Below are positions 50,014-60,999 of a stretch of 64,000 bases of DNA, piece by piece. Numbering within the stretch: the stretch's first letter is position 1; every line of letters starts with the position of its first letter. Made by a program: the position numbers and the translations under genes. The stretch spans positions 744,001 through 808,000 of the forward strand of contig VXBP01007107.1 in assembly GCA_013400115.1 (NCBI GenBank), given 5' to 3'. The DNA comes from Rhinopomastus cyanomelas (taxonomy: Eukaryota > Chordata > Aves > Bucerotiformes > Rhinopomastidae). The notes beneath the pieces were generated by a model. It made no database searches and was not told where the DNA came from. It was given only the letters and a program-made list of their open reading frames with translations.

Positions 50014-50841
50014 AGGTAAGTTTCCGATAGCACATATTCACTTGCCAGGGAACAAGGGAATACAGAGCTTGAGTACATTCGAAAGATACCTTGTTTTGCC
50101 ATTTGGATTTGAAAAATTAATTTGGTTGTGAGTATTGCCAAGAGACGACAAGGTCTTCCGTTCCAGCAGTACCATGTCCTGTAGGTTACTTGCTTTACAT
50201 TGGTATTTCCTTCCATGAAAAAAGGTGAATAAATGATCCTTAGCCTCACCAACTGAAAATACAAAAATATGTCAATAAGTCTTTACCATTATGTGTCCAG
50301 CTAGGGTGGGCATATAACCACTCCCTTAGAGTTTCACAGTGTCTGTCGTTGACATCTACCACATGGATCACCTGCAGCGTTCTTCAGAAACATAATATTC
50401 ACAGAGGGTTTTTTTTAAATCTTATCAGTCCATTTCTTATTTTTCAAATTCCCAGTTCCTCTTGAATTGAGTCTGTGGTTGATAGCATGATAATCTGTGC
50501 TATTCCATAGCAACCACGCTAAATATGGATCAGTGTCTGACTGAGTTCTTTTTAAACACACATTTTATTAGTCTGATTTCTTTTTCCACCAGCCTCTGTC
50601 ACTGGGTTACAAGGACTAACAGTTGTATATCTAAATCTTTATTTCACTGTAAACTGCCTAAGTCATGCCCATATATCTTGACAAATAGATCCTTATGAAT
50701 ATACTATAGCTAAAACAGACCCACACCTGATACTCATTATTTGCTGTTTATTCAACAGGAGGAAAACAATCACATGTAAATTTATAATTGACTGGTGAAT
50801 GCAAAAAATTTTATACATATTTGCTTTATTCACTCACACTC

Positions 50842-50844
<3 letters not shown>
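50014..50844. other. Unique AT-rich DNA, nothing recognised
   Basis: No gene or repeat seen before the TA microsatellite. Confidence 0.5.

Positions 50845-50873
<29 letters not shown>
50845..50873. repeat. (TA)n microsatellite
   Basis: 29 bases of uninterrupted TA, immediately before the CR1 piece at 50893. Confidence 0.95.
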
Positions 50874-50875
<2 letters not shown>

Positions 50876-50892
50876 CCTCAACATTGCTGCAT

Positions 50893-51163
50893 TTAGCTCT
50901 CCACCCTGTCCAGGTCCCACTGAATGGCAGCACAGTCTGCTGGCGTGTTGGCTACACGTCCTAGCTCCGTGTCATCAACAGACTTGCTGACAGTGTAGCC
51001 TAATGCCTTACCCCAGTCATTAATGAAGAGATTGAACAGTACTGGTCCCAGTATTGACCAGTAGATACAGGCCTCCAAATAGATTCTGTCCCATTGACCA
51101 CTGCTCTCTGGCTTCTATCCAGCAGCCAGTTGACCATCCACCTCACTACCCAATCATCTAGAC
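50893..51163 (-). mobile_element. CR1 LINE, RT-domain fragment interrupted by hAT
   Basis: Antisense CR1 ORF2. On the minus strand the frame at 50893-51078 reads GPVLFNLFINDWGKAL and then SVDDTELG, the RT segment with the paired aspartates, then QWDLDRVES. The hAT copy starting at 51164 is inserted in it, so this CR1 is older than that hAT insertion. Anything further upstream in CR1 would lie in the gap. Confidence 0.92.
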
Positions 51164-51202
51164 CAGGGGTCCTCAAACTTTTTAAACAGAGGGCTGGTTC
51201 TC
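51164..51202 (-). mobile_element. hAT transposon end, cut by assembly gap
   Basis: CAGGGGTCCTCAAACTTTTT followed by AAACAGAGGG is the reverse complement of the 3' end of the 36879 element. This copy therefore lies in the opposite orientation. The preceding 8 bases ATCTAGAC carry TA at positions 4-5. Only 39 bases are visible. Confidence 0.88.
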
Positions 51203-51778
51203 NNNNNNNNNNNNNNNNNNNNNNNNNNNNNNNNNNNNNNNNNNNNNNNNNNNNNNNNNNNNNNNNNNNNNNNNNNNNNNNNNNNNNNNNNNNNNNNNNN
51301 NNNNNNNNNNNNNNNNNNNNNNNNNNNNNNNNNNNNNNNNNNNNNNNNNNNNNNNNNNNNNNNNNNNNNNNNNNNNNNNNNNNNNNNNNNNNNNNNNNNN
51401 NNNNNNNNNNNNNNNNNNNNNNNNNNNNNNNNNNNNNNNNNNNNNNNNNNNNNNNNNNNNNNNNNNNNNNNNNNNNNNNNNNNNNNNNNNNNNNNNNNNN
51501 NNNNNNNNNNNNNNNNNNNNNNNNNNNNNNNNNNNNNNNNNNNNNNNNNNNNNNNNNNNNNNNNNNNNNNNNNNNNNNNNNNNNNNNNNNNNNNNNNNNN
51601 NNNNNNNNNNNNNNNNNNNNNNNNNNNNNNNNNNNNNNNNNNNNNNNNNNNNNNNNNNNNNNNNNNNNNNNNNNNNNNNNNNNNNNNNNNNNNNNNNNNN
51701 NNNNNNNNNNNNNNNNNNNNNNNNNNNNNNNNNNNNNNNNNNNNNNNNNNNNNNNNNNNNNNNNNNNNNNNNNNNNNN
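51203..51778. other. Assembly gap (N)
   Basis: 576 undetermined bases. Two apparent frames of over 200 codons across it are artefacts of translating N. The gap begins inside the hAT copy and probably hides the rest of it and more CR1. Confidence 0.99.
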
Positions 51779-54239
51779 GCTAACAAATCCTTGCTACATA
51801 AATCAAATATATTTAGGCACCGACATGTCTAGACAGTCACTTCAGAGTTCAGCTAGTGTATGCCCTGCTCATTCACAAGTAGATGGGTCTACCTTGAAAA
51901 CGTCTGTACTTGGTCAGATCCAAGTCATAATTCTATCTCCCTTGGTCAGCACTCCATGTTCGCCAAATCTGTCATATTCAAATATGTTCAGTTTTTTCTG
52001 CCTGAATTAACTGAAGCCTTGTAAACTAAGTCAGAGTTTCAAGATACAAGACAGTGACAAATGCAGCTGCTTTGTTCCTTACAGTGGGATCTGTTTACAG
52101 TTGATCTGTTGGACATCTCTTACAACTTGCAATAAAACCAGTGCCAATATTTAAATCTTAGTGTGCCACGATTCACACAAACTACTCCTTTTGTTCCTAA
52201 AAAGGTCTCTATTTTTACACATGCACACATATTTATTTATGGATTACTGGATTACACTCCCCTAGGATAAGCTTTTACTCAACAGAATTATATATATGCT
52301 AAGGGGTTTTTTTAATTGAATTATTTCTTGTTTAGCCTCAAGCTCTTTAAAAACTGAATTATAGAGGAAGAGTTAAAATATATAGTTAAAGTCTGAAATA
52401 TGTGTGAGTAACCTAAACATCCCAGACATACTGTAACTCAGCCAATTACACCTTCTATCACACACACATTTTGTTTCAGATCCGTGTTTTTATGTCTGGG
52501 TGAATGACTACAGAAAGTGTAAAGAAATATTTGTAAAGGTAATTGCAAGCACATCTTTGAAATAAAGGTTAGAAATCTCATTAAAAAATGAGAGGCAAGT
52601 TATTTCTGGTATTTCCTAAATTTTAAGAGCATCCATTTGGAAACTAATAATAATATGTGAACAGAGGTGCACATAGGTGGATAAAATATTAAGTAAAAAT
52701 GATTCCTCAGTGGAGTCAGACATGAAAAGCCTACTTGTTCTAGAATTCAAAATGTTTTAATTGTCAAACCAGCTTAAATTGAAATTGGAAGTGACAATAG
52801 GGACGTGCTTTGTGTTTAAACAACAAAGGCCTTGTTAACTTTCACAACGGAGAACAAGGTACAAACTAAACTAAGTGCATCTTTAAAGATTCCAGACACA
52901 ATTCTAGGAAGTTTATCAAAAATATCTATTTTTAAAAACAATTAGGTATAGAAGATCAAAGAAAAAAAATCGTGCCAAGATTTTAATTAACGTCTTCAGA
53001 TAATGAAACCAGCATTTCATTGTGGCATTTTAATTTGCTTGTGGCCACACTATTACACCTAAGAAATATATACACATACGTACGCTTGTCTGTGCCACTG
53101 CTTGTGCATTAGCAATATAGCTGTCCCATGTCTCTATGTATTTTCCAAATATGTCATACTGTCTAAATGAAATTAATTTTCCACATGTAAACATCATCTC
53201 GGTCGTCCCATACAAAGACATTTGTTCTTTAATGGTAAATCATTCTTCAAATTCAGCAATTTCTCTATTCTCTAAAAATATCTGTTCTCTCACATTGACT
53301 GTATTGTGACCATGGTAATATAGGTTCTAGGCAACACCCTAAAAGAAAATTACTACTATATTTGGAATAATAGTTCTATAACTTACTACTTACATCATTA
53401 TACTAACAAAATGTCTGTGCTGCTAAGTATTTTCTCTGAGTGAAACAGACAGTTTCATTTACAGACAGGCACAATAACCAAATTACAAACCAGTACAACA
53501 ACTAACTACAGGTCAACAAAAATTATTAAATAGTTCAATATCTAATTAAATAATAATTCAATTTAATTAATGTTTTGCAAGAAGACACTTAAAATTGTGA
53601 TGCTTAGGTAATGGTCATTAGAAATTGAAATTATTTTTGAAAAAGAGATAAAGCATTCGTTAGCACACAAACAGGGCTTTGCAATATCCCTTGGACTTGA
53701 CCTTGGCTGATGGCTTCATCCTTCTATTCCTGTATATAACATCCATCCACAGTAACATGGAAAAGGATAAATCTAAGAGAAATCTCTAAGCTTGTAAATT
53801 ATTTGTTTTCTACAACAATATTGCATTTGTGCTTCAGTGATCCTCAAAGTGCTTTTTTTAAAAAAGGTTTAATTAAATTTTCTTCCGGAAAACAAACAAA
53901 AGAGCTCTAGTGTTTCTCCATTCTGAAACATTTATTATTATAAAGGAAATGTCATTTTTTGCCAAAAAAGCTTAATGAAGACCAGTGAGTACAAGAGATA
54001 AGAATTTCACAATTTCAAAATTAATAATTTATGTCCTTCCTTACAAAATGAACAAAAAATAAGTAAAGTGGCTTTGAGTTTTTTAATGATTTTAAGTTAT
54101 TTGGGTTTGCAATAACTAGTCAAAAACCTGAAAAGAATTTTCCTTGAATCTCTTCCTTCGTATTTATGCAAACAAAAAAATAAATACAACTAAAACAAGA
54201 TCAAAACCCCAAAAACAAAACACACAGAGAACAATTATG
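51779..54239. other. Unique AT-rich DNA, nothing recognised
   Basis: Very AT-rich with A/T runs (for example 53520-53580). No gene or named repeat was recognised. Confidence 0.5.
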
Positions 54240-54680
54240 TGTCTCTTACATGCCTGGGCCCAGCTCTGTTCTCTCCCTCAGGTTAAAAAAATGCCTGGTA
54301 GTCTTTTCCCCTGAGGCAATGTGGTGTTTTCCCCACCATGGAAGACAAGTTCTCTGTGATCCTTCTCCAGCTAGCATAGGATATTTCCATTGGCTGTGGG
54401 CCATCCCAGCACCTGACCACTCCAGCACAGCTCTGTTCCTGAGAGCCAACAGTTCATTCAAGGAGAAGTTGCCTGCTCAAGGCCAGTCTCCTGCTTCATT
54501 GTGTCATCTTCCACAGATTATAGACAGGAGTCTCTTCCTCTACTGCAACTCCACCATGGGTTTGCAGGGTCTCTTCTCCTCCAATCTTTGGGGTTCCACA
54601 TGCTCACTTTCTCCTCCATCACTATGGTCCCAGGGTAAAGTAGCTGTCATGGGGCAGTCAGCTCAGTGACCACATATCTT
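54240..54680 (-). mobile_element. Possible degenerate LTR/ERV-derived patch
   Basis: A GC-richer island in AT-rich surroundings includes CACCATGGGTTTGCAGGGTC and CTCCTCCAATC. This resembles antisense text of some avian LTRs, by general impression only. The 139-codon plus frame (54250-54669) is rich in P, S and L and has no motif I know. I read it as a composition effect. Confidence 0.3.
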
Positions 54681-56662
54681 ATCCCAAAACAACAGGAAAC
54701 TTATCCCACTGTTTTTTTCCCTCACAAAACTATGTTTATTTGCAGAGGCACTCATTGGCTCAACCTTCCAGAGTGACGTGAGTAACTGGAGCTGGGGAGA
54801 CTCCTGTGTGGACATCCCTCAAAATTAATTGAACTATCAAAAGTTCATTTGAACAAGACACAATAAAGTCCTATAAATTAACTTTTAAACAATGCTTTGC
54901 TCGGGAATACAAATTACTCATTCTACTGTCAAATCATTCCAAATGTGAATCTTAATAATACCATAAATAATTATCCTGTTTCCTGTGATATAATTAGCTC
55001 CCACTATACAAATACGTTTTCTGAACCATGGCAGTAATTTTTAAACTCTCTCTATAGCTTTGCCTTGTACAATGGGAATATTTGATACCATTGAGACGAC
55101 TGACTTTGATTAGTCGATATTCCTAAGTGTATCATCTATCTGTTGGGTAACAGCAGTCATCCAGTGGGCTCCAAACAGAATATTTTACAATCTGCCTTTA
55201 AAACAGGTGCAATCTCTTAGATGAACACCTACATTGCTGTCACTAAGAAAGAGAAAGCACTGACCTGATATGGACAGTGACAATCGAAAAACATTGTTCA
55301 GAAACTGGACTCAACACAGTGAAGAAGCAACATCGCAAAGGAAGTCATTTTGGAAGGTTCCCCTTGCTACTTTAACATGCTTTGGTTAACAGTGTAGTCC
55401 CATTCTCACCAATCAGTCCATAAAGACAGCAAAACATACATGCAGGCTCAGACTTGATCTTGCTCTTGGATGCATGAAGGGACTTACGTGCCTGGAAATG
55501 TCCACCTGTTCCATATCTCACAATGTGACTGGACAGTCTGCAAGCACAGCAGCTGTGCATGTAGTTGTGTGTCCTGTCTCTGTACAGAAGGTTGAGGAAA
55601 AAGACAGAAACATTTAGACAACTATTGACACCAAAACTCAAATACAGTCATTGTTATTAATGTTTAGTCACCAAATTTTGCCTCAGTTGGGTAGACTGCA
55701 GGCTTTGGTCACTTCTCAAATGACATCTGTATGGTACAGTTAGACTAGAAGACTTCTATACTTAAACACACATAACACTAGCACATCTGTTTGACACAGA
55801 TCAGATCTACTCTCTAGCTCTCACGTCAGCTTCCTGTTAAAAAAAAGCAACATGCAGTGATTCATCATTCTTTTGCTATAAGCTATAGGGACAGAACACC
55901 TAGAACTGCCTAAAAAATCCATAACGAGTAATTCTGCTCCTGTGGGAAGTACCACAGGATAGAACAAGTAGTCTATCTACTCAAATAAAGGAAACCACTT
56001 GTAATCTGACCTGAAATGCAGGGGTAAATTCCTTTAGGGAGTAGGACCTGATTTCAAGGCAAAACTCACTTATACAATCACAAGTTTGGTTTTTTCATAC
56101 GTGCCCTCTTGTTTGGCATTAAAAATGGAGAGCAGCCCTTCCATATCAAGCTTCTCGAATGTGTTGCTTGTCCTGAAATGGAATGGATAAATGACATTAT
56201 TATTGTTTGCCAGATTGCTTACAGTGATGCTGGCAAGCAGTAGGATCCTATATCAGAGCTCTTGTCTCCAAGCAGAGAGAAGCAGATACCCTTTTCTGAA
56301 CTTAACACAAAAGAATTATGTGTCATGAATTGGGACATGAACTGAAAAAAGGCAAACCCAAACCACATGGATATAGCAAAAATACTTGAAAGCTGAGAAG
56401 TTTTGCAAGCTAACATTTGACCAATGGTAACTGACGGCAGCAGAGAAAAAGCAGAAACGTCTTTGGAATTTCATTTATTACTTCTTTACTCCACTGCAAC
56501 TAGAAACATTATCTTCCCTAAAATTTGGTGAAAGCAAGCACCGTAACAACTTTCTTCAGTGTGTAAGTAGTAAAAACTTCAGTGCCAATTATATACACAA
56601 AATTTACATGGAATTGATTTTGGTTATCTAGAAGTGCAATAAGGAAGAAAACCAAAGGACTC
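54681..56662. other. Unique AT-rich DNA, nothing recognised
   Basis: No gene or named repeat was recognised. Confidence 0.5.
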
Positions 56663-57077
56663 AGTATTACAGTATCACAGTATCACAGTATTATCAAGGT
56701 TGGAAGAGACCTCATAGATCATCAAGTCCAACCTGTTACCACAGAGCTCAAGGCTAGACCATGGCACCAAGTGCCACGTCCAATCCTGCCTTGAACAGCT
56801 CCAGAGTTGGCGACTCCACCACCTCCCTGGGCAGGCCATTCCAGTGGCCAATGACTCTCTCGGTGAAGAATTTTCTCCTCACCTCAAGCCTAAATTTCCC
56901 CTGGCGCAGCTTGAGGCTGTGTCCTCTTGTTCTGGTGCTGGCTGCCTGAGAGAAGAGAGCAACCTCCTCCTGGCCACAACCACCCCTCAGGTAGTTGTAG
57001 AGAGCAATAAGGTCTCCCCTGAGCCTCCTCTTCTCAAGGCTAAACAATCCCAGCTCCCTCAGACTCATCTTCAACAT
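56663..57077 (-). mobile_element. CR1 LINE, best-preserved 3' portion
   Basis: Antisense CR1. Its tail uses a CAGTATCA-type octamer (56669-56694), not the ATCATAGA type seen in most copies here. The 3' UTR follows (AAGGTTGGAAGAGACCTCAT, CATCAAGTCCAACCTGTTAC), and then ORF2. It is a distinct and less mutated CR1 lineage than most in the window. Confidence 0.95.
56754..57077 (-). pseudogene. CR1 ORF2 C-terminus, open frame
   Basis: A 107-codon uninterrupted frame gives the C-terminal end of the CR1 ORF2 polyprotein. It includes SLRELGLFSLEKRRLRGDLI, ALYNYLRGG, KLRQGKFRLEVRRKFFTERV, HWNGLPREVVESPTLELFK and a natural stop. The first methionine is simply where homology to the 5'-truncated element begins. 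The endonuclease and RT domains are missing, so it has no activity. The absence of stops and frameshifts points to recent insertion. Confidence 0.9.
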
Positions 57078-58234
57078 TTGTACTTTTCTAAAAATCCAGG
57101 ATAAAAACTGAATCTCAGTAAGGTCTATTAAACATAGGGATTATAAAGATACTCCTGAAGAGTCTAACTTTTTGCACACTGTTCTGAAACATGCAGTATT
57201 AGCAGCAGAATTATTAACAGGCTAACTGTAACAAATTATTAATAAACACATTTTCAGAAGCCATCTTCTGGGTCTTTTTGGAAAGTATTCCTCAGATTCT
57301 GCAGAAGGATTAATTTTTGAGAAGCACCTCTACATCTACAGTAAACTGCGTAAAGTTATCAAAGGTTTTACAAATATTATCTTTTTTATATAGTACTGTT
57401 ATCAAAGATCCTACCAGTGGAAACTTAGGTTCACAAGAACCTTTGCACAGGCCTGTTCAAAATGATATCCACTTATCACTCACTAGTTTCTCCTCTACAC
57501 ACATATATTAAAAATATATCTATTTATTAAAACTCACACCAAATGTAATCTTTGAGCAGGATTTAATTTCAAAGTTAAACGAATTCATTGTTGACCTTAC
57601 AATCATGTGCATAGTCTGATTCTTATAAACACACATGAGCTTTTCTGAGAATAATGTGTTTTCATGTGTATAATTCATTAGAGATTACAAAACTCCAAAC
57701 AAACACTGTTATTCAACAGCAGAAGAATTTATATGCGTGTAAGAGTTATGAAAGAGGAGATTTGACCCCAAGACCTCCACTCCTTTCCAGTCCTCTTGCT
57801 CCAGATTCCACACAATTTGCTTCCTCATCTGATTTCACTTATCTATCTGTGTGATTTGTTTACACAAGTTCCCTGAAAGTGTATGTGAAAATCCCTATCA
57901 TTAAAGCAGTGCTTCTGCTTGGATAGTATTTTTTCCAACTGTAATTGCTCAAGAGGAGAAAAAGAATTGTAAGTAGAAACACAATTTCCATTTCTAATGT
58001 TTTTCATTTTTCTACATAGTAGAAAAACAAAAAGAAAAGGTGTTTGAGAGTTGCTGTGATTACGACTTAAGAAACATTTTTTGGAAACACTATTTGAATA
58101 GGGAATACACTAAAAACATCTACATTAGCTGTACAAAGTAAGATCTTGCACAATATTTACTCAACTATTGTTGTATTTTTGTAGTCTATAATTATTTTGA
58201 GTAACAGGGTGTGTTGAGCTGAAAAATACTGTAA
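57078..58234. other. Unique AT-rich DNA, nothing recognised
   Basis: No gene or named repeat was recognised. Confidence 0.5.
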
Positions 58235-58308
58235 CAAAACAAGACAGGTTACTTGACTCTCTTTCTTTCATTGTGAGAAGAGAGAACCAGGTAACCTGTC
58301 TTGTTTTG
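58235..58308 (+). ncRNA. Pre-miRNA-like hairpin (candidate)
   Basis: CAAAACAAGACAGGTTAC (58235-58252) pairs perfectly with GTAACCTGTCTTGTTTTG (58291-58308), giving 18 base pairs. Inside, after a small internal loop, CTCTCTTT (58257-58264) pairs with GAAGAGAG (58277-58284), seven Watson-Crick pairs and one G-T. A 12-base terminal loop remains (58265-58276). The 74-base size, two-stage stem and small asymmetric internal loop match a miRNA precursor. The reverse strand folds almost as well. I do not recognise a known miRNA. A short fold-back transposon remnant is the main alternative. Confidence 0.45.
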
Positions 58309-58454
58309 ATATATCATTGTGAGAGAGAGGTTAAGAGTCTGCAGTGCATTATTTCATTGGAAACTGCCACCTGCAGCAGCTAGATCCAGTTCATTCACTG
58401 TGCAATGAAAGCACGAGGACAAGCAATGATAGCAGTGCAGGTACCACACTCTAA

Positions 58455-58505
58455 AATCACAGAATCACAGCACATTAGGGATTAGAAGGGACCTCGAAAC
58501 ACCAC
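58455..58505 (-). mobile_element. CR1 LINE stub
   Basis: Antisense tail and first 3' UTR bases: AAATCACAGAATCACAGCAC, TTAGGGATTAGAAGGGACCT. Homology then fades. Confidence 0.8.
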
Positions 58506-58668
58506 CCTCGCACTCAATTTCCTACTTCAGTCATACACTAGGTTATCCATGGGGCCACTAGAAATATCTCCAAAAATTTCAAAAACCTCCTCCTACAGGA
58601 TCTGGTTCAATGTGAACTTTGCCTTAAAAGAAAAGAATGCAGACAAGGGAGAAAAACATACACAAGCT

Positions 58669-58826
58669 TACAGGTTGGAAGGGACCTTGAAAGATCATCT
58701 AAGTCCAACCCCCCTGCTGGAGCAGAGTAAGCCTACAGTACTGTCTCAAGATGTCCTACATGGGGCTTGAACCCATGACCCCAGGAATTCAGAGTCCCAT
58801 GAAACACCACCACACAGAGGCACAGC
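58669..58826 (-). mobile_element. Probable tRNA-derived SINE with CR1-like tail
   Basis: On the minus strand a tRNA-like head is followed by a CR1 3' end. The T arm is perfect: ATGGG, loop TTCAAGC, CCCAT (58760-58776), containing a box B match GGTTCAAGCCC. Six bases separate it from an anticodon arm with loop CTCTGAA (58788-58794) and anticodon CTG, as in tRNA-Gln. The anticodon stem has one mismatch and one wobble. The D arm and box A are degenerate. Downstream, TTGGACTTAGATGATCTTTC and AAGGTCCCTTCCAACCTG are CR1 3' UTR. Avian tRNA-headed SINEs mobilised by CR1 have this architecture. Alternatively, a CR1 stub sits beside a tRNA pseudogene. Confidence 0.6.
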
Positions 58827-59006
58827 CTCTCCTAAGAAACTCATTAAATGAATAGAAATGCAGCAAAACAGGTAGAAAACTTTTATAACATAGACATTAT
58901 TAAAAATATTTAATATCTACTCTACAGTAATATGCTATATTATTAATTAGGTGATAACACCAATATAGTTTATTCACTATATGTTACAGCTAACATTTTA
59001 TATTGC

Positions 59007-59044
59007 TATATGTGCACGCATACGCGAATGTATATACGCGTATA
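59007..59044. repeat. Alternating purine-pyrimidine run
   Basis: Strict alternation over 59007-59026 (TATATGTGCACGCATACGCG) and again over 59028-59044, with a single phase break between. It includes the perfect palindrome TATACGCGTATA (59033-59044) and a local CpG cluster. Such sequence can adopt Z-DNA. Confidence 0.8.
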
Positions 59045-60383
59045 ATTTCTCCTCCGCGTCACCCTGCAAGGTTATTTTCATAATTTTAATTTTGGATTTC
59101 ACTCCAATAATATTTTGGAGGTGAAAACGACTCAACAGATTTCTGAAAGTTGCTTTTGTCTATTACTTGTTTGCCCTATCTCCACCGTAATTGCTCACTC
59201 TATTACTGCTGCTGCTAAGACCTTAATGAGATATTTTCCCTGACTGTGACCGTTCGTATCCAATCTATTTCATACATTTTTTCTATAATTACGGAAGAAT
59301 GCAAGATACTTCTCATAAATTTGATAAATCTTTTTGTGGATTATTTGTCTGATGGTGAACATCTTCTACATGAATTGATATCTTATAAGCATTAATTTGG
59401 TCAGGCATTTTTCCCCAAAAAGAAAATGAAAACAAAACAGATTTCTTTGATAGATTCACATCGCAAAACAAAGAAGCACGAAAACTCTACTCTGGAATAC
59501 TAGGGACAAGAACAGGAGGAAAACATTTTTTCCACATCTTCATCCAGCCTCATCCATCCCATACAAACATAATCAAGATCCCTTTCTCCTGTGAGACATA
59601 TCTGGGGTCTGAGTTCCAAACAGAATAATTAAGCACTTAGATGTTGCAGGCCAGGACTCTGAAATACTTAAAAAGGAAAATCCTTATAACCATCTGTTGG
59701 GTTGTTTCAAAATTATTGTTTTTCTCTACAAAATAAACCAGTCCAGCCAGAATAAAAAGAGAACATTCCACACAAACAAACCGTTCTTTGTGAATACAGG
59801 CAAATATCATCAAGCAAAAACAAAACCGCCATTTTCAATAAAGATGAGAAAAAGCAGCATGAAAGATGATGCAAGTTCTGAGACATAACGCGAATGGGTC
59901 CAGCATCAGGCAAAATCTTACTCCTAACAGCCTGGGTCCTGAGTAACTAAACTAAATATCTGTTGCTCCAGGGGAAATCGTACTCCTAACTACTTGGGTA
60001 CTTTAAAATGCAGCCCCTGTGCAGTCTGACGGCAGTCTCCAAGACCAGCTTCAAACCCAAAACTTACACATACAAGGCAAACCTGTAATAACAGATTTTT
60101 AGACCCCTCCCCCAACACACACAAAAAAGATTAAACCTTTTCTTCTTGATTTATGTTTTGTGCAAGCTTGGAGCCTCTCTATGCATTTTAAGAATGGGAG
60201 AGGAAATAAGTCTCCAGGGGAACACAAGGTCAAGTGCACCCATCTCCTAAAGGATGAGAAGTGAGCACTTTGGTGGCTTAATGACTTCAGACGGCATGTG
60301 TGTGACATGATCCTATGACAAACAGAAACTTAAGTCTCCTGAGACAGGGCTATGGAGGAGAGTCCCATGTATGTAAGGAAAAA

Positions 60384-60406
60384 CTCGGCGTGAAATGAAC
60401 GCCGAG
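60384..60406 (+). other. Short GC-rich hairpin
   Basis: CTCGGCGT (60384-60391) pairs perfectly with ACGCCGAG (60399-60406) across a 7-base loop. Each arm has two CpGs, unusual in this AT-rich region. Function unknown. Confidence 0.6.
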
Positions 60407-60999
60407 CAGCATTTCTGAAAACCTACACCACTCACACAACAGACATTCAAGAACCTTGAAGGTCTACTACCCACTTACTGTTCAGAGATAGATGAAACTC
60501 TACATCTTTCAGGAAGCAAAGATTCTGAAGGCAGTCAAGTCTTTCTGGAAAGACTGTAGGTAAGAGAAGAAAAAAATCTCACATTCTTAAAGGAGTAGGT
60601 GGAGAAAAAAAGGGGAGAAAATTACAATATACTAGAAAACTTTAAAATCTTCCATTCTGCTTTGTTTTTAAATTAACCCTCTGATAGACTACTTTTGTTT
60701 AACATAAATATGAGGTAGTATTATTGACTTTTAATAGTCAATAGTCTTTCAATAAAGATGGATGACAAACTGCCTGTATCCTTTTATTAAAAAAAAAATG
60801 AAGGTTGGGCTATGCTTATGTTTTCATATACATGCAAAGACAGAACCATTTATCATATTAAGGAGAAAGAATATAATCCGGTGCCAAATAATGCACTTTC
60901 CATTTCTTTTTGATTTATTACCATTTTTTCATTTTTACTATTATTATAATGTATCATAAATACATTTTATTACAGGCATGGTTATAGCAAACACCGTAT

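Larger units (their letters stand above)
58827..60999. other. Unique AT-rich DNA with small symmetric elements
   Basis: No gene was recognised. Small features are the alternating purine-pyrimidine run at 59007-59044, a degenerate 62-bp direct repeat (59905-60005), a CpG-containing hairpin at 60384-60406, and an inverted repeat TATTGACT/AGTCAATA at 60722-60743. Confidence 0.5.

Noticed and set aside
51094..51786. Apparent open frames of 229 (plus) and 210 (minus) codons
   Set aside because: They are translations of the N gap at 51203-51778 and carry no sequence information.
58750..58800. Functional tRNA-Gln gene
   Set aside because: The D arm and acceptor stem do not pair, and a CR1 3' end is fused downstream, so it is a SINE or pseudogene, not a working tRNA.
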